From positions 19,391,120-19,455,119 of the forward strand of contig NC_088778.1 of the NCBI RefSeq assembly GCF_954871325.1: a stretch of 64,000 nucleotides of DNA, given 5' to 3'. Below are positions 24,271-37,187 of the stretch, piece by piece (the first letter of the stretch is position 1; each line of letters begins with the position of its first letter). This DNA comes from Gordionus sp. m RMFG-2023 (Eukaryota; Nematomorpha; Gordioida; Chordodea; Parachordodidae). The position numbers and the translations under genes were made by a program. The notes beneath the pieces were generated by a model, which was not told the DNA's origin, searched no databases, and was given only the letters and a program-made list of their open reading frames with translations.

Positions 24271-25820
24271 GGTTTTATTGGTGATTATTTTAAGCCTTAA
24301 GACTCTTTGAATGGAGGTAAAGGTCTTCCGTCAGAGGAAAATTCAGGACCTAATGATATGCAGGACAGAAAAGATTACTTAATATTTGAATTTTGGGGAT
24401 TTTAATTAGCAGGAATAAATTTGGGTCTTGCAATGTAAATAAAGAAAAATAAGATACATATATATATATCTATACATAAATAATTACTTTTATATGGGTG
24501 ATTTTTGTTTAAAAAAGAAGCAAATGTTGTTACATAAATTGGTAGAGTCAGAGTTTTTGTAACAATATGTTTTGGATGATTATTGGAAATTTAATGTGAG
24601 GAAATAATTTGTAAATGGTGTACAAATTATGTGAAAAAGAAAATAGGTTTCAGTTGGATACTGGACATGTTTTTTTTTTAAATTTTATTTTATAAAATAT
24701 ACTTTCATAGTTTTATAACACATCACATTTTATTATATATATTCAATATATCAATAAGAGATTTTTGTTTGGTCTCACATTTTTTTAAATATATTTTTTC
24801 ACATTGTAATATTAAATGTATATGAAGGAAGTTTTATGATTAGGTTATTGAGTTGAATGAAGTTTATGGAATAATGTGGATGGACAATGGGTAAATGTGG
24901 GAAGGGATCCATTTACAGGTTGCATTGTTTTTGAACATTATTGGTGATGATATTAGCATGATTAATAGATTTTTTTTAATATTTTATTTTCACAATAAAT
25001 ATGTAACAATTTTTGATACTTATTTTATTTGTTTCAAAATTTAAATTTTAGATTGTAATAAATATTTTCATTATGTTTATGTCACACAATCATATATTTT
25101 AATATTTCCACCAATGTTAATAATTGAGTGAAATATTTTGCACTTTATTTTTAAAATCCAAGAGTTTATTGAGATAAACCATCACATTAATAACATATAT
25201 ATTAATCTTCAATGAAATGATATGTTGATATTGTTGTTTTCCTTGCATTATTCAAAAATATTTTTGTAAGTTGGGTAAGAATTATTCTGAGCCCATTTTG
25301 ATATGTAGCTTTTTAATTCTTGTATTACCATATTCCTGTGGTATCCTAATTGGGGTTAAAATTTATTAAGTAACAATAACATATTTGTAGATCTGTTATT
25401 GTTTGTACAATGAAATTTATTGTATCATACATTTTTTTTTTTAAATTTCAGTGGTACGTTCAAATAAAATATTACCATTCATATATTTTTTTGAAAAGAT
25501 TCAATGTTTTGATTGTTATTTTGAGAAAGTAATATACATAATATATGTCTCATTTGACCCCTGATGTGTTGGAGGATACAGATAGTGGAAGTGTGGCAGC
25601 AATAATGATCAAGAGCTATGACTCAGACGAAAATTATTATCAAGAGCTATGACTCGAACGTAATGATGGAACGATGTGAGCATGATCAAATAAACGATGA
25701 GAGATGAAGCAAAGGGGCAAAATTACATGAAAATGAATCGAACGTATACAATAAATTAAAAAAAAAATAATAATAATACTTTTGGGATAATGTAACACCG
25801 GGTTTTTTGAAGGGCGGGCA

Positions 25821-26187
25821 TGTTGTGTTTTGTACTTTTACAATTACGCATATATATAATTTTAGATACGAGATGTCAGTTAACTTCTACATTATATGTA
25901 GTCATACATATATATATATATATTTATATATAGGAGATGTCAGTTATTTTCATCGTTATTTGTATTCATACATATATTTATAATATTATATATGAAATGT
26001 TTATACATATATTGCTCGTGGAGCAATTATTAATTATCATTGTCTTGGATTTTCTTTTGTTTTGTATTCGGTAAAATCATCTGGTAATATTCAGAAAATA
26101 AAGTAGTGCAAATCAAATATTCTTTTCCGGAAGGTTTGAAAGTAAGTAAGATAAGGAGGTAGAGAGGTAAGGGAATGTTTTTTTATA
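25821..26187. repeat. Right LTR
   Basis: 367 bp, direct repeat of 23329-23697, same start and end sequence. Confidence 0.85.
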
Positions 26188-26192
26188 TTAAT

Positions 26193-28590
26193 GTCAAATA
26201 TTTATTAAGAATATTTGCAATAGTAATGATTAAAATGCCATATCCCCTCGACCTTTGTCCGGCCCAACTTGAAATTTTACATATTAATGAATCCTATACT
26301 ATAACTACATAAAAAAAAAATTTGAGAGAAATAAAGATGCTGATGATTTTATGCCTATTTCAGGTTTTTGGCATTTATATTTTTTTAAGATGTTGATTTA
26401 AAGGCCTACAATAAAGCTATATAAAGAATTTCGAAGTAGCTTCTAGGTAAATTATATCCTATAAAATTTTTTAAAATATCTGAGGTTGGGTAGAAAATCT
26501 TGTTTTTTTGTTGACTTGTCATGGAATTCACCTTTCAAATCATATGTAAAAATCTCAGCTTGTTTTTTTACATCATTGGTTTCATACCTGCAAGGTTGGA
26601 CATTTAACTTCAAAAATTTAACCGTTACTCAAATGAAAAAATATATAAATTACCTCTGTTACCTCAAAATAAGATTAACCGTTTAGAACACCTAACGGTT
26701 TTGAAAATCGAAAAAACAAAGAATATTATTGATTCATTTCTATGTAAAGTTTAAAACAAAAGTCGTTATAAAGTCAAGAAACTATTTTATTAATATTAAA
26801 TTGACTAAAAATATATTTTAATTAATTTACCATTTTTCCCAATTATTTAGATTATACCAGTAAAATAATTACAATATATAAATTATCAATAGACAAAACT
26901 ATTATTTTAATTAATTATCTAAATTTAGGAATATAGGAAATATTGTAATCTTAATCAGCTTATCATTTAAGATAATAATTGTATATAAATAATTTGATGG
27001 TTTCACTTATTTGTGTCCGATTTTATGATTACTTTCCTGATAAAAAAAATTAATTTCTATATATTATTAAATAATTAAGTGGACATCTCCCCCCCCTCCA
27101 CCCCCACCAAGCAAAATATGGGGATAATTAAAATATTTTTTCAAATGCCTGCACTATCAAAAATCACGAATTTTATGAAGTTAGGAAATGACAAAAATGA
27201 CTTCTGTTCAGAAAACACTTTACGACTCCAATTTTTTGCAATTTGTATCAAAAAATTATTTAACTATACTAGTATTTTAGGCAAGTTTTTTTCAAATAAT
27301 GATATTGATTTAGTGGACATTATGAATTTCGCTCTAACCATTGAGCTTAAAGAAACTATATCAAATATTGATGAATTTCGTAAATTTTGTGATTGTTAAG
27401 CCATAGTCATATCAGATCTTAATGATTGACATTCCATCTTGACTTGCTCCCATTCCCATCGTTCAACTATTGTGGGTGCAATAGAAGGATATTTTAAAAT
27501 AACACTTTATCTTATCACCATTTACTATAGGATAAACTAAGTTAAAATATTAAAAATATAGGATATTAAAAATAACCAATTTTAAAAGTCCATGCTTCTA
27601 GTTCATTAAATGAAATTCTATTCATGGAGGTAAATATTTTTTCGGCAAAATAAATTTTAAAGAATGAATGACATATATTAGCCTATTTCCTAGAATTAAA
27701 TAATATATAGGATAAACGTTGCTAAGAAAGGTATTAAAAATAAATAGTGTTGCATATATTTCTGAAAAATATGAACGCGTTCAATGTTCACCTTAAAAAA
27801 AAGGATGCGTTCGCGTTCTTTCAAAACCTTATGAATAAATATTTTATAAAATTTCATTTATAATAAAAATAAATAAATGCTCTATATTTTATAGCAAAAT
27901 ATATAAACCATGTTTAAAATTATTTGTTTATAAATATACGGGCCGTGCATATGGTATCTCAGCAGGTCTCTGGAACAATATAATATAGTTTATTTTAACG
28001 AAACAATTAAAATGAAAATATAATAATAAAAATATTTTTAATATAATATAAAAACATTCATATTTAATTATTTATAAAATATATCTAATATATAATCTCC
28101 GTTATCCGTAAGTGATCGTTATCTTAATATTATAAAATTGAGGGAGACTATATACCCTAATGTTAAATTTTCAATCTATCCTTCAGGTAGACCTAGTCCG
28201 ACCAATTTGATTTCGGAATCGAATCAAGTCGAGTTCGAAATCGGCTTAAGAATGAAATTTTACATGTGTATTGAATCTTAGAATCTATGGCATATTTTCC
28301 ATCAATTTGCGGGGTTTTTCCGACGAGAGAGGCTACATTAGGCTACTACAAGTTAGTGAAGGAAAAACAGTACTCTTACCCCCCCCCCCCCACAACCCTT
28401 CAGACTATATATAGATCTAACTATGATTGAAGATTCTTTAATATCTTCAATATTTCATTATATGGTTGATGAAATGTGGTGTATTACGAAATTTAAAATA
28501 TTTTATTATAAAAAATGTGCTACTTAATAACTAAAAAATATCATTGATTATATACAAAAAATCTTTGTACAATTTGAATGCTTCATAAAA
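26193..28590. other. AT-rich DNA with one unexplained ORF
   Basis: Apart from the ORF at 27079-27399 I see no gene or element. A C-rich patch CTCCCCCCCCTCCACCCCCA lies at 27086-27107 and a run of 13 C at 28379-28391. Confidence 0.4.
27079..27399 (+). CDS. Unidentified ORF, possible exon or relic
   Basis: About 97 codons from the first ATG (27118) with a protein-like second half: RLQFFAICIKKLFNYTSILG, then DLVDIMNFALTIELKETI and EFRKFCDC. I do not recognise a family. Its length is above what most random ORFs reach here, but alone it is weak evidence. No clear splice sites or neighbours support it. Confidence 0.25.
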   Translation: MDISPPSTPTKQNMGIIKIFFQMPALSKITNFMKLGNDKNDFCSENTLRLQFFAICIKKLFNYTSILGKFFSNNDIDLVDIMNFALTIELKETISNIDEFRKFCDC

Positions 28591-28602
28591 ATAAAGAATT
28601 AT

Positions 28603-29070
28603 AATATGTGCCGTTTTCCACGGCACACCAATTGCAATGACATCATATTGCGCGCTCTCAAATCCGCAGACATTCCATCAAGACTTGAACCGACCGGCAT
28701 TTTTAGATCCGACGGAAAACGTCCTGATGGAATGTCCTTGATTCCTTGGTCAAGGGGCCAGCTACTAGTCTGGGACTTCACCTGCATAGACCCAAATGCA
28801 CCATCCAACCACAACGTCGATGCCTTCGCTCTAGCAGAAACTCGTAAAACTATCAAATATAGTTCCATAGACCCCTCTTTCTTATTCATACCTATCACCT
28901 GCTCTACTCTTACCACCTTCGGTAGCAAAGCTCTAAGTTTTTTTAAAGAATTAGGCAAACGGATTCGGGAAAAAACCGATCAGCCTAAAGAGTCCCTTTT
29001 CTTATGACAAAGACTTGCTACCGCCATCATTCGCTCTAACTACCTAAGTTTCATCTCTTCCATTGAATAA
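28603..29070 (+). mobile_element. LINE 3' fragment (restriction-like endonuclease domain)
   Basis: Reads RFPRHTNCNDIILRALKSAD, then GKRPDGMSLIPWSRGQLLVW and DFTCID, then a helical tail and QPKESLFL; one TGA interrupts before QRLATAIIRSNYLSFISSIE and the final stop. The RH-x-N, K/RPDG and VWD-T residues match the endonuclease end of the longer copy at 34478-37187, but from a clearly different subfamily. Only the last 150 or so codons remain. A pyrimidine-rich stretch follows (29070-29150). Confidence 0.82.
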
Positions 29071-29169
29071 TCTCCTATGTCTATGCTCTCTCTCTCCCTT
29101 CTCTTTCCTAGTTTCCATTCTTTTATCCCTTACCCTCTTTCGCAAATTATATTTTTATATTTTTTTTAC

Positions 29170-30730
29170 CTTTATTAATTTTACCATATAAAAAATTTAT
29201 TATTTACTATAAACTTTTGATAACATATTATATCAGCAACTATTGAAATAAAGAGAGAATTTACCCGTTAAAATAAAAATAAAAGTTAAGCTCAATTATT
29301 AAAATACGCTAAATAAGAAAATTTCAATACAAAAAAAAAGAAACGATTAATTATTATTCAAATTCTCCCTCTTCTAAGAAGCTTTTCCATAATTTCATGT
29401 AAGCTATCATTGAGAGCTTATCGTTCAAATGGTTTATTTTGGCGGTTCTCGTTGTTGCATAAGGCACATCGTTGGATTGTCTATATCGCATTAGATTTTA
29501 TACGTTGGTTTGTCCAAATCATTTTTGTTATCCTTATCGTAAGTTGTTTTAATCAATCGTTAATTTCATCATGTTAGCTTACTTGTCATACTCCGTTGTT
29601 ATTATTACCAATTTTCAAAATTAATATTATCATTCAGTGGTGAATAATTAGGAATAATAATTGATTAAATTATATATTGGACGAATTATTGGAATAATAT
29701 ATGGAATTCGGAATAATATATAGAATAGAATTGAATAATCGAATATTGGAATGATAAATCAATAAGACTATAGTAGAAAGCGCGTCAAAAATGACAGGGA
29801 ATGAGATTTTTATTCATTTTTTACGATAGATGTCATGCCAGGTTCAAGCTCACAATATTAGGAAGCATCCAAGATCTTATAATTATAAAAAAGTTTATCA
29901 AGCCCAGCTCAACCCTTAATAATTTGTAAAAAATATTCCCAAGTCAGGTGCAAGCTAATATTAATTTTGAGGTTCCAAGCCCAGTCCTACCCATTATAAT
30001 TTTGAAAATTTTTTCCCGCCTCGGAGATAGTTAAATTTTTAATATCATCACATGAACGGGAAATATCTGATTTACCAATTAGTCTAATATGGAAAAAAAA
30101 CATGTAAATTCCGTATTAAGGGAAACTGGGAAGGCCTGGGCAACCACTTATTAGAGAATCATGACAAATAAAATAAAAATAACCGACTCTTATACTTTTT
30201 TGTGATATGATCAATTAAAATTATATCTAAAAAATATGTTGTTTATTATATAGGGTTATTGTTGTTTTTCAGATAAATTTAATGTATGTCTTGCATTTCT
30301 GAAATTATTTGTCAAAGAATTTGATAAGGGATATATATTTTTTTATGTTAAGTAAAAAAAAATGCTGTCTATTTAAATTACAAAAATGCCATTAAACACT
30401 AATGAAACTTATATTCAAATTATTTATATATTTTTAAAGATATTTTTTTTATTGACATATAAATTTAGGATAATTTTTTTAAAAAATAATGAGGATTATT
30501 TATTATGTATTTGATAAAATTAAGAGCAAATCCTTGTTGACATTTTAATTTTTGATGGAAAAAGTGACAAAATAAATCTGGACGGTCGTCTGGAGAGGAA
30601 ATAATTAATGTATAATTTTATATCATTTAGGGTTGTAGATGAAAGTAATGACGGATTACCAAAGCAGTGTACAAAACACAATACGTCCTAATAAAGATGA
30701 TATGCCTATGCCTTGAGATACTGGTAAAAG
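29170..30730. other. AT-rich DNA with scattered GCCC/GGCC repeat debris
   Basis: At 29830-30020 several CAAGCCCAG/GTTCAAGC motifs resemble worn hAT subterminal repeats. No gene seen. Confidence 0.35.
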
Positions 30731-30733
30731 AAA

Positions 30734-31093
30734 ACGCAAAACGATATTTCTGTCAATGTCAGCATTGGTATCCCCCTCTAAAATAGAATCATGAACGACA
30801 ATGTTAACTAAACCATAAAACGGTCGTAAGTATTGTTATGAAGGCCACGACAGAACTACTGCATATTTTTCCATTGAAATTGGCTGTACTGTACATTCAA
30901 GTTTGAACACGCAAAACGATATTTCTGTCAATGTCAGCATTGGTATCCCCTTCTAAAATAGAATCATGAACGACTATGTTAACTCAACCATAAAACGGTC
31001 GTAAGTATTGTTATAAAGGCCGACAGAAATACTGCATATTTTTCCATTAATAAAGTTGATGAAATTGGCTGTACTGTACATTCAAGTTTGAAC
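30734..31093. repeat. Tandem duplication of about 175 bp
   Basis: The segment beginning ACGCAAAACGATATTTCTGT and ending ATTCAAGTTTGAAC occurs twice in a row, second copy with small insertions. Not recognised as coding. Confidence 0.85.
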
Positions 31094-31099
31094 ATTCCT

Positions 31100-32330
31100 C
31101 TCGAATAGAAGATAATATTTATATTAACTCCTAGTGAAGTGAATGATAGTACAGAATTAAATGTTTATATTTGTTGGCATAGCGATTATGGTAGTGGTGA
31201 TAGAAATATCATTTGGAGAAATGGGTGAAAATAAAATAAACATAGATATGATAAAAAACAAAATAAACCTCCAGATGAGTTCATTTCAAGCGTAGTTCTT
31301 TATTATTTTGTCTACCAGTAACTCATGAACGGGTAAGGCGTTTGTTTAATCGTCATTATTTTCTTTGCTTATCTTTATTAATAGATTCATCATGTTTTGT
31401 ATCAATGTGAGGGATTAGGATTAGCCTAGACAAATAAAGAAATCAGGCAAAAATATAAATAAACTATTGTTGAAATTAAACAAACATTAAAATAATGTAA
31501 AACCGATAGATGGTTCAATATTAGATGCATATTTCTAGTAGTTGGAGGGCTATCATTAAAAAAAATTTTGGGGGACTTATCAAGCCTATTATGATATTCT
31601 ATAAGTTAAAAAATAACATGATGAATGTAATGTTATTAAAATTAAGGTTAATTAATTGTAAGGTAATTAAAAAATAAGATTAAAAAAGGGGGGAAGAAAG
31701 AAGGTATAAATTATTATATTATAAAAATAATAAAAATTAAATTAAAGGAATTGATAAGGTTTTGAGAAATAGTGGTTAATAGATAATAGAGATAGAAAGA
31801 AAAGAATGAGATAATAAAATTTAGTGATAAAAATTCTCATTAAGGGAGGGGAAAAAAATAAAGAAAGAGTTATTTATAAGGATTGGAGATTATAAGTAAG
31901 TTAGGATAAGGATATTTAAATATTTGAATATACTTGATTATCTTCTTAATTATTGGTTATGAAAGAAAAATATGAGTATAAAAAATTGTAATGTAAGTAC
32001 TGACAAAAATTGTGAGTATGTTCAAAATAAATATACAAGTTGAGTATCTTGTAGAGATTTCATTAATGTGTAATTGATAATATGAGATGAAAATTGATAA
32101 GGTAATCTAAAAATATAGAAAGGATTAAGTGAAATATTAGCCTGAATCTTTTTACACATCATTTATTTCATTCATATTTAGAAAGTTGAGGGAATATTGT
32201 TTATATCAATTCAAAGACGATTTTTCAAATCTCTCAATCGATGTTAGGTATGTGTACACCATCAATTCTCGAAATTCCATTCATCTGTTTTTATAAAATA
32301 AACAAATAAAATCAACAAATAAAAAAAAAA
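31100..32330. other. AT-rich DNA, nothing recognised
   Basis: A short open stretch near 31141-31225 reads VNDSTELNVYICWHSDYGSG but has no support around it. Confidence 0.35.
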
Positions 32331-32336
32331 TACGTA

Positions 32337-32393
32337 CCGATGACATGACGTAGCGATGACATGACGTCACGATGACGTAGTGAGGACATCGGA
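32337..32393. repeat. GATGACATGACGTAGC tandem repeat with TGACGTCA
   Basis: About three units of a 15-18-bp repeat, CGATGACATGACGTAGC. The middle junction creates TGACGTCA, the palindromic CRE/ATF site. In this AT-rich DNA it is probably a microsatellite-like array. Confidence 0.65.
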
Positions 32394-32589
32394 AAATTAT
32401 AATATAGACTATTATATCATATTTTTAATGTTTAATTTATGTTCGCGTTTAAGTGTTAATATTTGTTTTATTTTATACGTTGATTTTTATTTGTTTATAT
32501 TAATAATAATTTCAATCCCGCATTTTAAAATTTTTACCTGGCAACCCTAGACTTGGCTACACATTAATATTGTAATTTAAATATTTGGC

Positions 32590-32875
32590 CAGCTACTAGT
32601 TGTATTTGATGATAAAACCTACCTGAATAACTAACAATGAAATTTATACCTTGTGTTTTTTTAGAGATTATAATTTATGCGATATCAGGAAAAGGAAATT
32701 ACATTATCATTGTACAAAATAACTTTGTAAATATTATCTGTGCCAAATTAATTTTCAGTTCCCTAGTCGAAATTTTAAATTATTTTGGAAACTAGATTAT
32801 GTAGATTTCTAAATATTAATTTATAAAAGATTAATATTTGCATGTGTATTTATTATATAAAATTGAATATAGCGA
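32590..32875. repeat. Dispersed repeat, copy 1
   Basis: Shares TTTGATGATAAAA, a GGAAATT-AC segment and the final ATGTGTATTTATTATATAAAATTG in the same order and spacing with 54950-55290. Unclassified interspersed repeat. Confidence 0.5.
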
Positions 32876-32879
32876 AGTA

Positions 32880-33080
32880 ATATTGGAAAATAGCTCGTTT
32901 TGAGCCTATTTTAAAAACGATCAAGTCAATAATTCAGGTAGAAAATTAATGACTAAGCCTCAGATTCCGATAGATGTCTAAACCTTAGTACCATATATAA
33001 GAAAAATGGCTCGCGTATTATTCATCTTAATTAAATAGTGAGTTTAAAAAAATAGGCTCAAATATAGCCGTTAAACACTT
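32880..33080. mobile_element. Decayed foldback MITE related to 16504-16718
   Basis: Left AATAGCTCGTTTTGAGCCTA and right ATAGGCTCAAATATAGCC are inverted, with the family's TAAACAC end. Boundaries approximate. Confidence 0.5.
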
Positions 33081-33193
33081 TATTTAATGAAATTTATAAG
33101 GTGAAGGGATACTAATTAAAAAAATGACGAATAATTGAAGCACAAAATAGAATTGTTAAATATATAGGATGTAAGACTTTACCCAAACTCTTG

Positions 33194-33292
33194 AAGTACT
33201 GATCAAAATTAGTTTTACTTTACACACATATACTTGTTTTAAGTACTGAAAAATCAAAATTAGTTTTACTTTACACACATATACTTGTTTTA
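33194..33292. repeat. Tandem duplication of about 49 bp
   Basis: AAGTACTGA...CAAAATTAGTTTTACTTTAC and then ACACATATACTTGTTTTAA appears twice in a row. Confidence 0.85.
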
Positions 33293-34477
33293 ATGACTGA
33301 GGGATTCATAGTCGCTCCTTACCTTTGATGAAAGATAAATTTGTTTTTTTAAATCATGTTTTTGAGAATTTTAAATAAATATATTGTTGTTAACTCGATT
33401 TTCAAAAACGAATTTAATAAAGAAAAATACTAAATATATTTGAAAGAAAAAAATTCACTTTGGTTCGGGGATTTAAATATTTTTAATTATTATTATTACC
33501 TAAACCTCGACATTTCTCTGATAGATGTCCAAAATTTTGTGCCATCTATGACCACAATCTTAAGGCTTACATAATAATTATTATGTTTAACATGCTGAAA
33601 AAATCTATTTGCTAAGAGTGGTTTTATTTGTAGAATACAAAAATAATGCCTCTTAAAATTTGGAAAATCTGGAGTTACTATTAAAAAACTTATATATATT
33701 CATAAATTTTGAAATATTATAAATAACCTTTAGAAGAAAAACTCATTAGTACTATTTTAAAATAAATAAATAAGGATTGGTTTTGTTGTATTTATTTTTT
33801 TAGAAATTTACAAAAAATTGTCTATAAAAAGTTTCGGGAGGTATAATATTATATTATATTTATTTTGTTATTTTTTTATAATTTTTTCTATTTTTATTTT
33901 ATAATAATTTTTCTCCAAGATAATAAATAAAAAAAATAAATAACTTAAACTATTTTTGGTTCATAATTTTATTTTTCTAAATCTATGAAATATTCTTATA
34001 ATTTGTTAACGCTTAGCTAGCACCTAATTGAGTGGGGGGAATAATTTAATATTTTGGATATAAAATTCATTGTTTTTTTTATTTAATGATTTTTTTATAC
34101 TTACCTAGCGGGGGGGGGGGGGGTATTTTTATTTTACTTTTTCCAACTTAGGAAAAAAAAGAAATCCATGAAACGAAAATATTAATTTTTTAATTTACTT
34201 TTAATTATTTTTATCATTCATAAAATTAATCCAATTACTTGCCGACAAACGTGAAAATCATTACTGTCTCTTTGGCCCTTCATTGCCTAGATGTGCAGGA
34301 TCAAAATTAGAAACAATACCTTTCATAGTTTTCTTGCACATTACTCATACCCTTAAACTTGTAACAAGCAATTTTGTAACATCAATTTAAATATTCATAA
34401 TCCTATATACATAGTTTTGCTAAGAAATTTTAATTTTTATAATACAAATATTCTTATATTAAAAAATAAAATAAACA

Positions 34478-37187
34478 ATGTCAACAATTTGTAACATCTG
34501 TGCTAAACTAATTAAAGTGACAAAGGGCAATCTTTTATACAAACATAGTTACAAAAGGTCAACATGTCCTTCCTCTCAAAAATCTCCAACCAATGAAATT
34601 ATAACAATACCCAAACCCTTATTAATATTATTGAGCCTCATCCTCCTCTTTTTAACACAGATTTTCTTGAAAGATTTTTTGAATGGAAAAAGGACCCACT
34701 TTAACACATCTACCAAATAAATCTAGAAACCTAATTCCAAATTTTGTTATTAAACTTATCAGAAAAGTTAATGATAACTTAAATTGTTTAAAATCACGGG
34801 AAGACTTATTAACCTTCTCTCACAAATGTCTTATCCGTCCCGCTAACAAAGAGACTCCATTACATGAACAAATAAAATCAAACATTGATAATTTTAACAC
34901 TATTCAAATGATTAATTACAATCATAATGTTAAAAACAAGTAGATGATATAACACACAAATGTAAAATAATAACAAATAAAATAAATCAAGTTGACATAG
35001 GTGGTGCAATTAAACTCATATTCTCAGATAACCATCTTTCTCCTATCAATGAAGAAACATTACAACTATTGAAACAACTACATCCTGAAGCTTCTACAGA
35101 TAATTTACCCATCTCTCTAATCCACCAGACTGTAATTTTTACCAGTGATGAAATAGTCAATGCTATCAATTCTTTCAATAAAAACTTAGCCGGTGGTCTT
35201 GATGGTTTCAGACCCTCCTATTTTCAATACTTAATTAATTCAAAAATCCTTCCCATAGTTCTGTCATCAAGATTTTAACAACTTTTTGTAATAACATAAT
35301 AAATAATGATATTCCAATACAAACTCCCCTTTTGGTGCACGTCTAATTGCTTTATCTAAGCCAGGTGGTACCCGTCCCATTGCAGTAGGCTCCTTTTTCA
35401 GAAGATTAATAGCCCAAATCATAATCGAACACTTTAAACATGTTGCTGTCAACATTTTAAATCAACTAGGTTTTGGGATCAAGGGTGGCTGTGAAATAGC
35501 GACTCATACCTTAAGAATTTACTTAAAAAACCCACCACCTAATTCTGTAATATGTAAACTAGATTTTAAAAATGCCTTCATTAGCCTACAACTTACCTCA
35601 TTTTTAAAATTCTTCTATGAAACTTTTCCCTGTTATTCTAAATTTATTGAATCCTCATATGATTTTTAGAAGCCTTTGACATGTGGATCTTATCAGATTT
35701 TATCCCAAGAGGGCATCCAACAAGGGGATCCATTAGGACCTCTTCTTTTTTGTTTTGGAATCCATCATCTCATCTACCAAATTACAAAATTTCAACCTAG
35801 ATCGTAATCTATGGTATTTAGACGATGGGACCATCTGCCTTCAGCAAATGTACTAAGCTCCTTAAAACACCTGGAACTCAATTCCCAAGCTATCGGCCTG
35901 GTACTCAACATAAATAAAACAGAATTATGTTTCTTATACAATAAGCCACAAAAGTTGGAAGGCTAAAAATCATTGCTCCTGACAGCTTAACCTTACTTGG
36001 GTCCCCATTAGCTAATGCGACCAAGTCGGAAGATTTTGTCCACAATATTTTTAAAAGCTTTTACAATATGGAGCACATTCTAAGTCTCCTACCAGCTCAT
36101 CAATCTTTATTTTTAATTCGCAAATGCCTGTACATACATTAATGCACATTTTCTGATCATCATCTTTTTTCAAAAACAATAGAATTCATATCTAAAATTC
36201 AGGATAAATTTAAAATATTTCTGAAAAAATTTTAAACATAAATTTAAACTCATTCAATTGGTCACTTGCTCAGCTACCTTCTAAACTGGGCGGTTTAGAT
36301 TTTTTTCCGCTCAATCTTTTATCCTTATCATCATTCGTATCATCTAGATTATCTAACAATTCTATGATTTCTGGCTTCATATGCCCTACCGATCGTTTAT
36401 TAGACGATGCTATTGACAAATGGAAGGCAAACACATCCATTAACACCGTATTACCATCAATCACACCTTTAATCTCTAAATACCAGACAGATATATCAGT
36501 CAATCTACCTTTAGATTGCATTCAACTCCTCCAATTATCTGACAGACTTGGTGGTCATGAATGGTTAGAATCACTCCCTAGTCGCAACCTTGGTAATCTC
36601 TTATCAGATGAACAACTGAGAGTAACCATTGGTTTACGTCTAGGTTGCGATATTGTACAGCCTCATGCCTGCATCAAATGCAAATCACCGGTTGATTCAA
36701 AGAGTAGACATGGCTTAAATTGCATTTTTAGTCAAGGGCGACATCAACGCCACTCAGCTGTAAGCCATATAATAAATAGAAGCTTAACAGCTGCACACAT
36801 TCCAAACAATCTTGAACCATCAAATTTATCTCAAGTAGATGGTTTAAGACCTGATGGTATGACAACCATACCTTGGACCCTCGGCAAATCACTCATATGG
36901 GACTACACGTGTGTCTCATCATTCCCTTCAAACATAAATTTCAATTTAATAACAGGCTGAAATTAAAAAGATAAACAAATACAAAAATTTTAAAAACTTC
37001 ATATTCACTCCAGTAGTGACTTCTACTAACGGGCATTTTTCGCCTTCAACATTTTTGTTTTTAAAAAATCTTGGTAATAAAATACGACTTTTCACAAATG
37101 AACCAAGAGAATTCCTTTTTATTCGACAAAAAATTCAAATATAAATTTTTAGACACAATTATGGTTCCTTTTTGGGTCAATTATAGA
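34478..37187 (+). mobile_element. Nearly full-length LINE with C-terminal CCHC and PD-D endonuclease, broken
   Basis: Segments in order: an N-terminal zinc-finger-like CNICAKLIKVTKGNLLYKHS (34478); reverse transcriptase blocks AGGLDGFRPSYFQYL, SKPGGTRPIAVGSFFRRLIA (about 35350), KLDFKNAF, IQQGDPLGPLLF (about 35710) and WYLDDG (about 35815); then an open frame 36364-36960 with LGGHEWLESLPSRNLGNLL, a CCHC finger (CIKC...HGLNC) and RHSAVSHII, LRPDGMTTIPW and LIWDYTC. The last block resembles the restriction-like endonuclease of R2-type LINEs (RH, PD, WD/T). Several frameshifts and stops separate the blocks, so it is dead. Confidence 0.85.
36364..36960 (+). pseudogene. LINE polyprotein C-terminal ORF
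   Basis: 198 codons open. CCHC knuckle at about residues 102-118 (CIKCKSP...RHGLNC), then the putative endonuclease: RHSAVSHIINRSLTAAHIPN, DGLRPDGMTTIPW, GKSLIWDYTC. The frame closes at a stop shortly before the conserved tail, which continues beyond it as FIFTPVVTSTNGHFSPSTFL and PRESFFIRQK. Longest ORF of the element. Confidence 0.8.

Larger units (their letters stand above)
23329..26187. mobile_element. Short LTR retroelement, non-autonomous
   Basis: Two direct repeats of about 368 bp, each starting TGTTGTGTTTTG, enclose about 2.1 kb; the flanks carry a 5-bp duplication ttaat (23324-23328, 26188-26192). A purine-rich tract GAAGGGCGGGCA lies immediately before the right repeat, as expected for plus-strand priming. 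The interior shows no recognisable gag or pol, so it looks like a shortened, dependent element, broken as a coding unit. The two LTRs look about 1-2% apart by eye, which suggests a fairly recent insertion. LTR start sequence is Ty3/gypsy-like, but the family is not certain. Confidence 0.85.

Noticed and set aside
28599-28958. 119-codon minus-strand ORF
   Set aside because: Antisense of the LINE endonuclease fragment; the + strand shows the family motifs.
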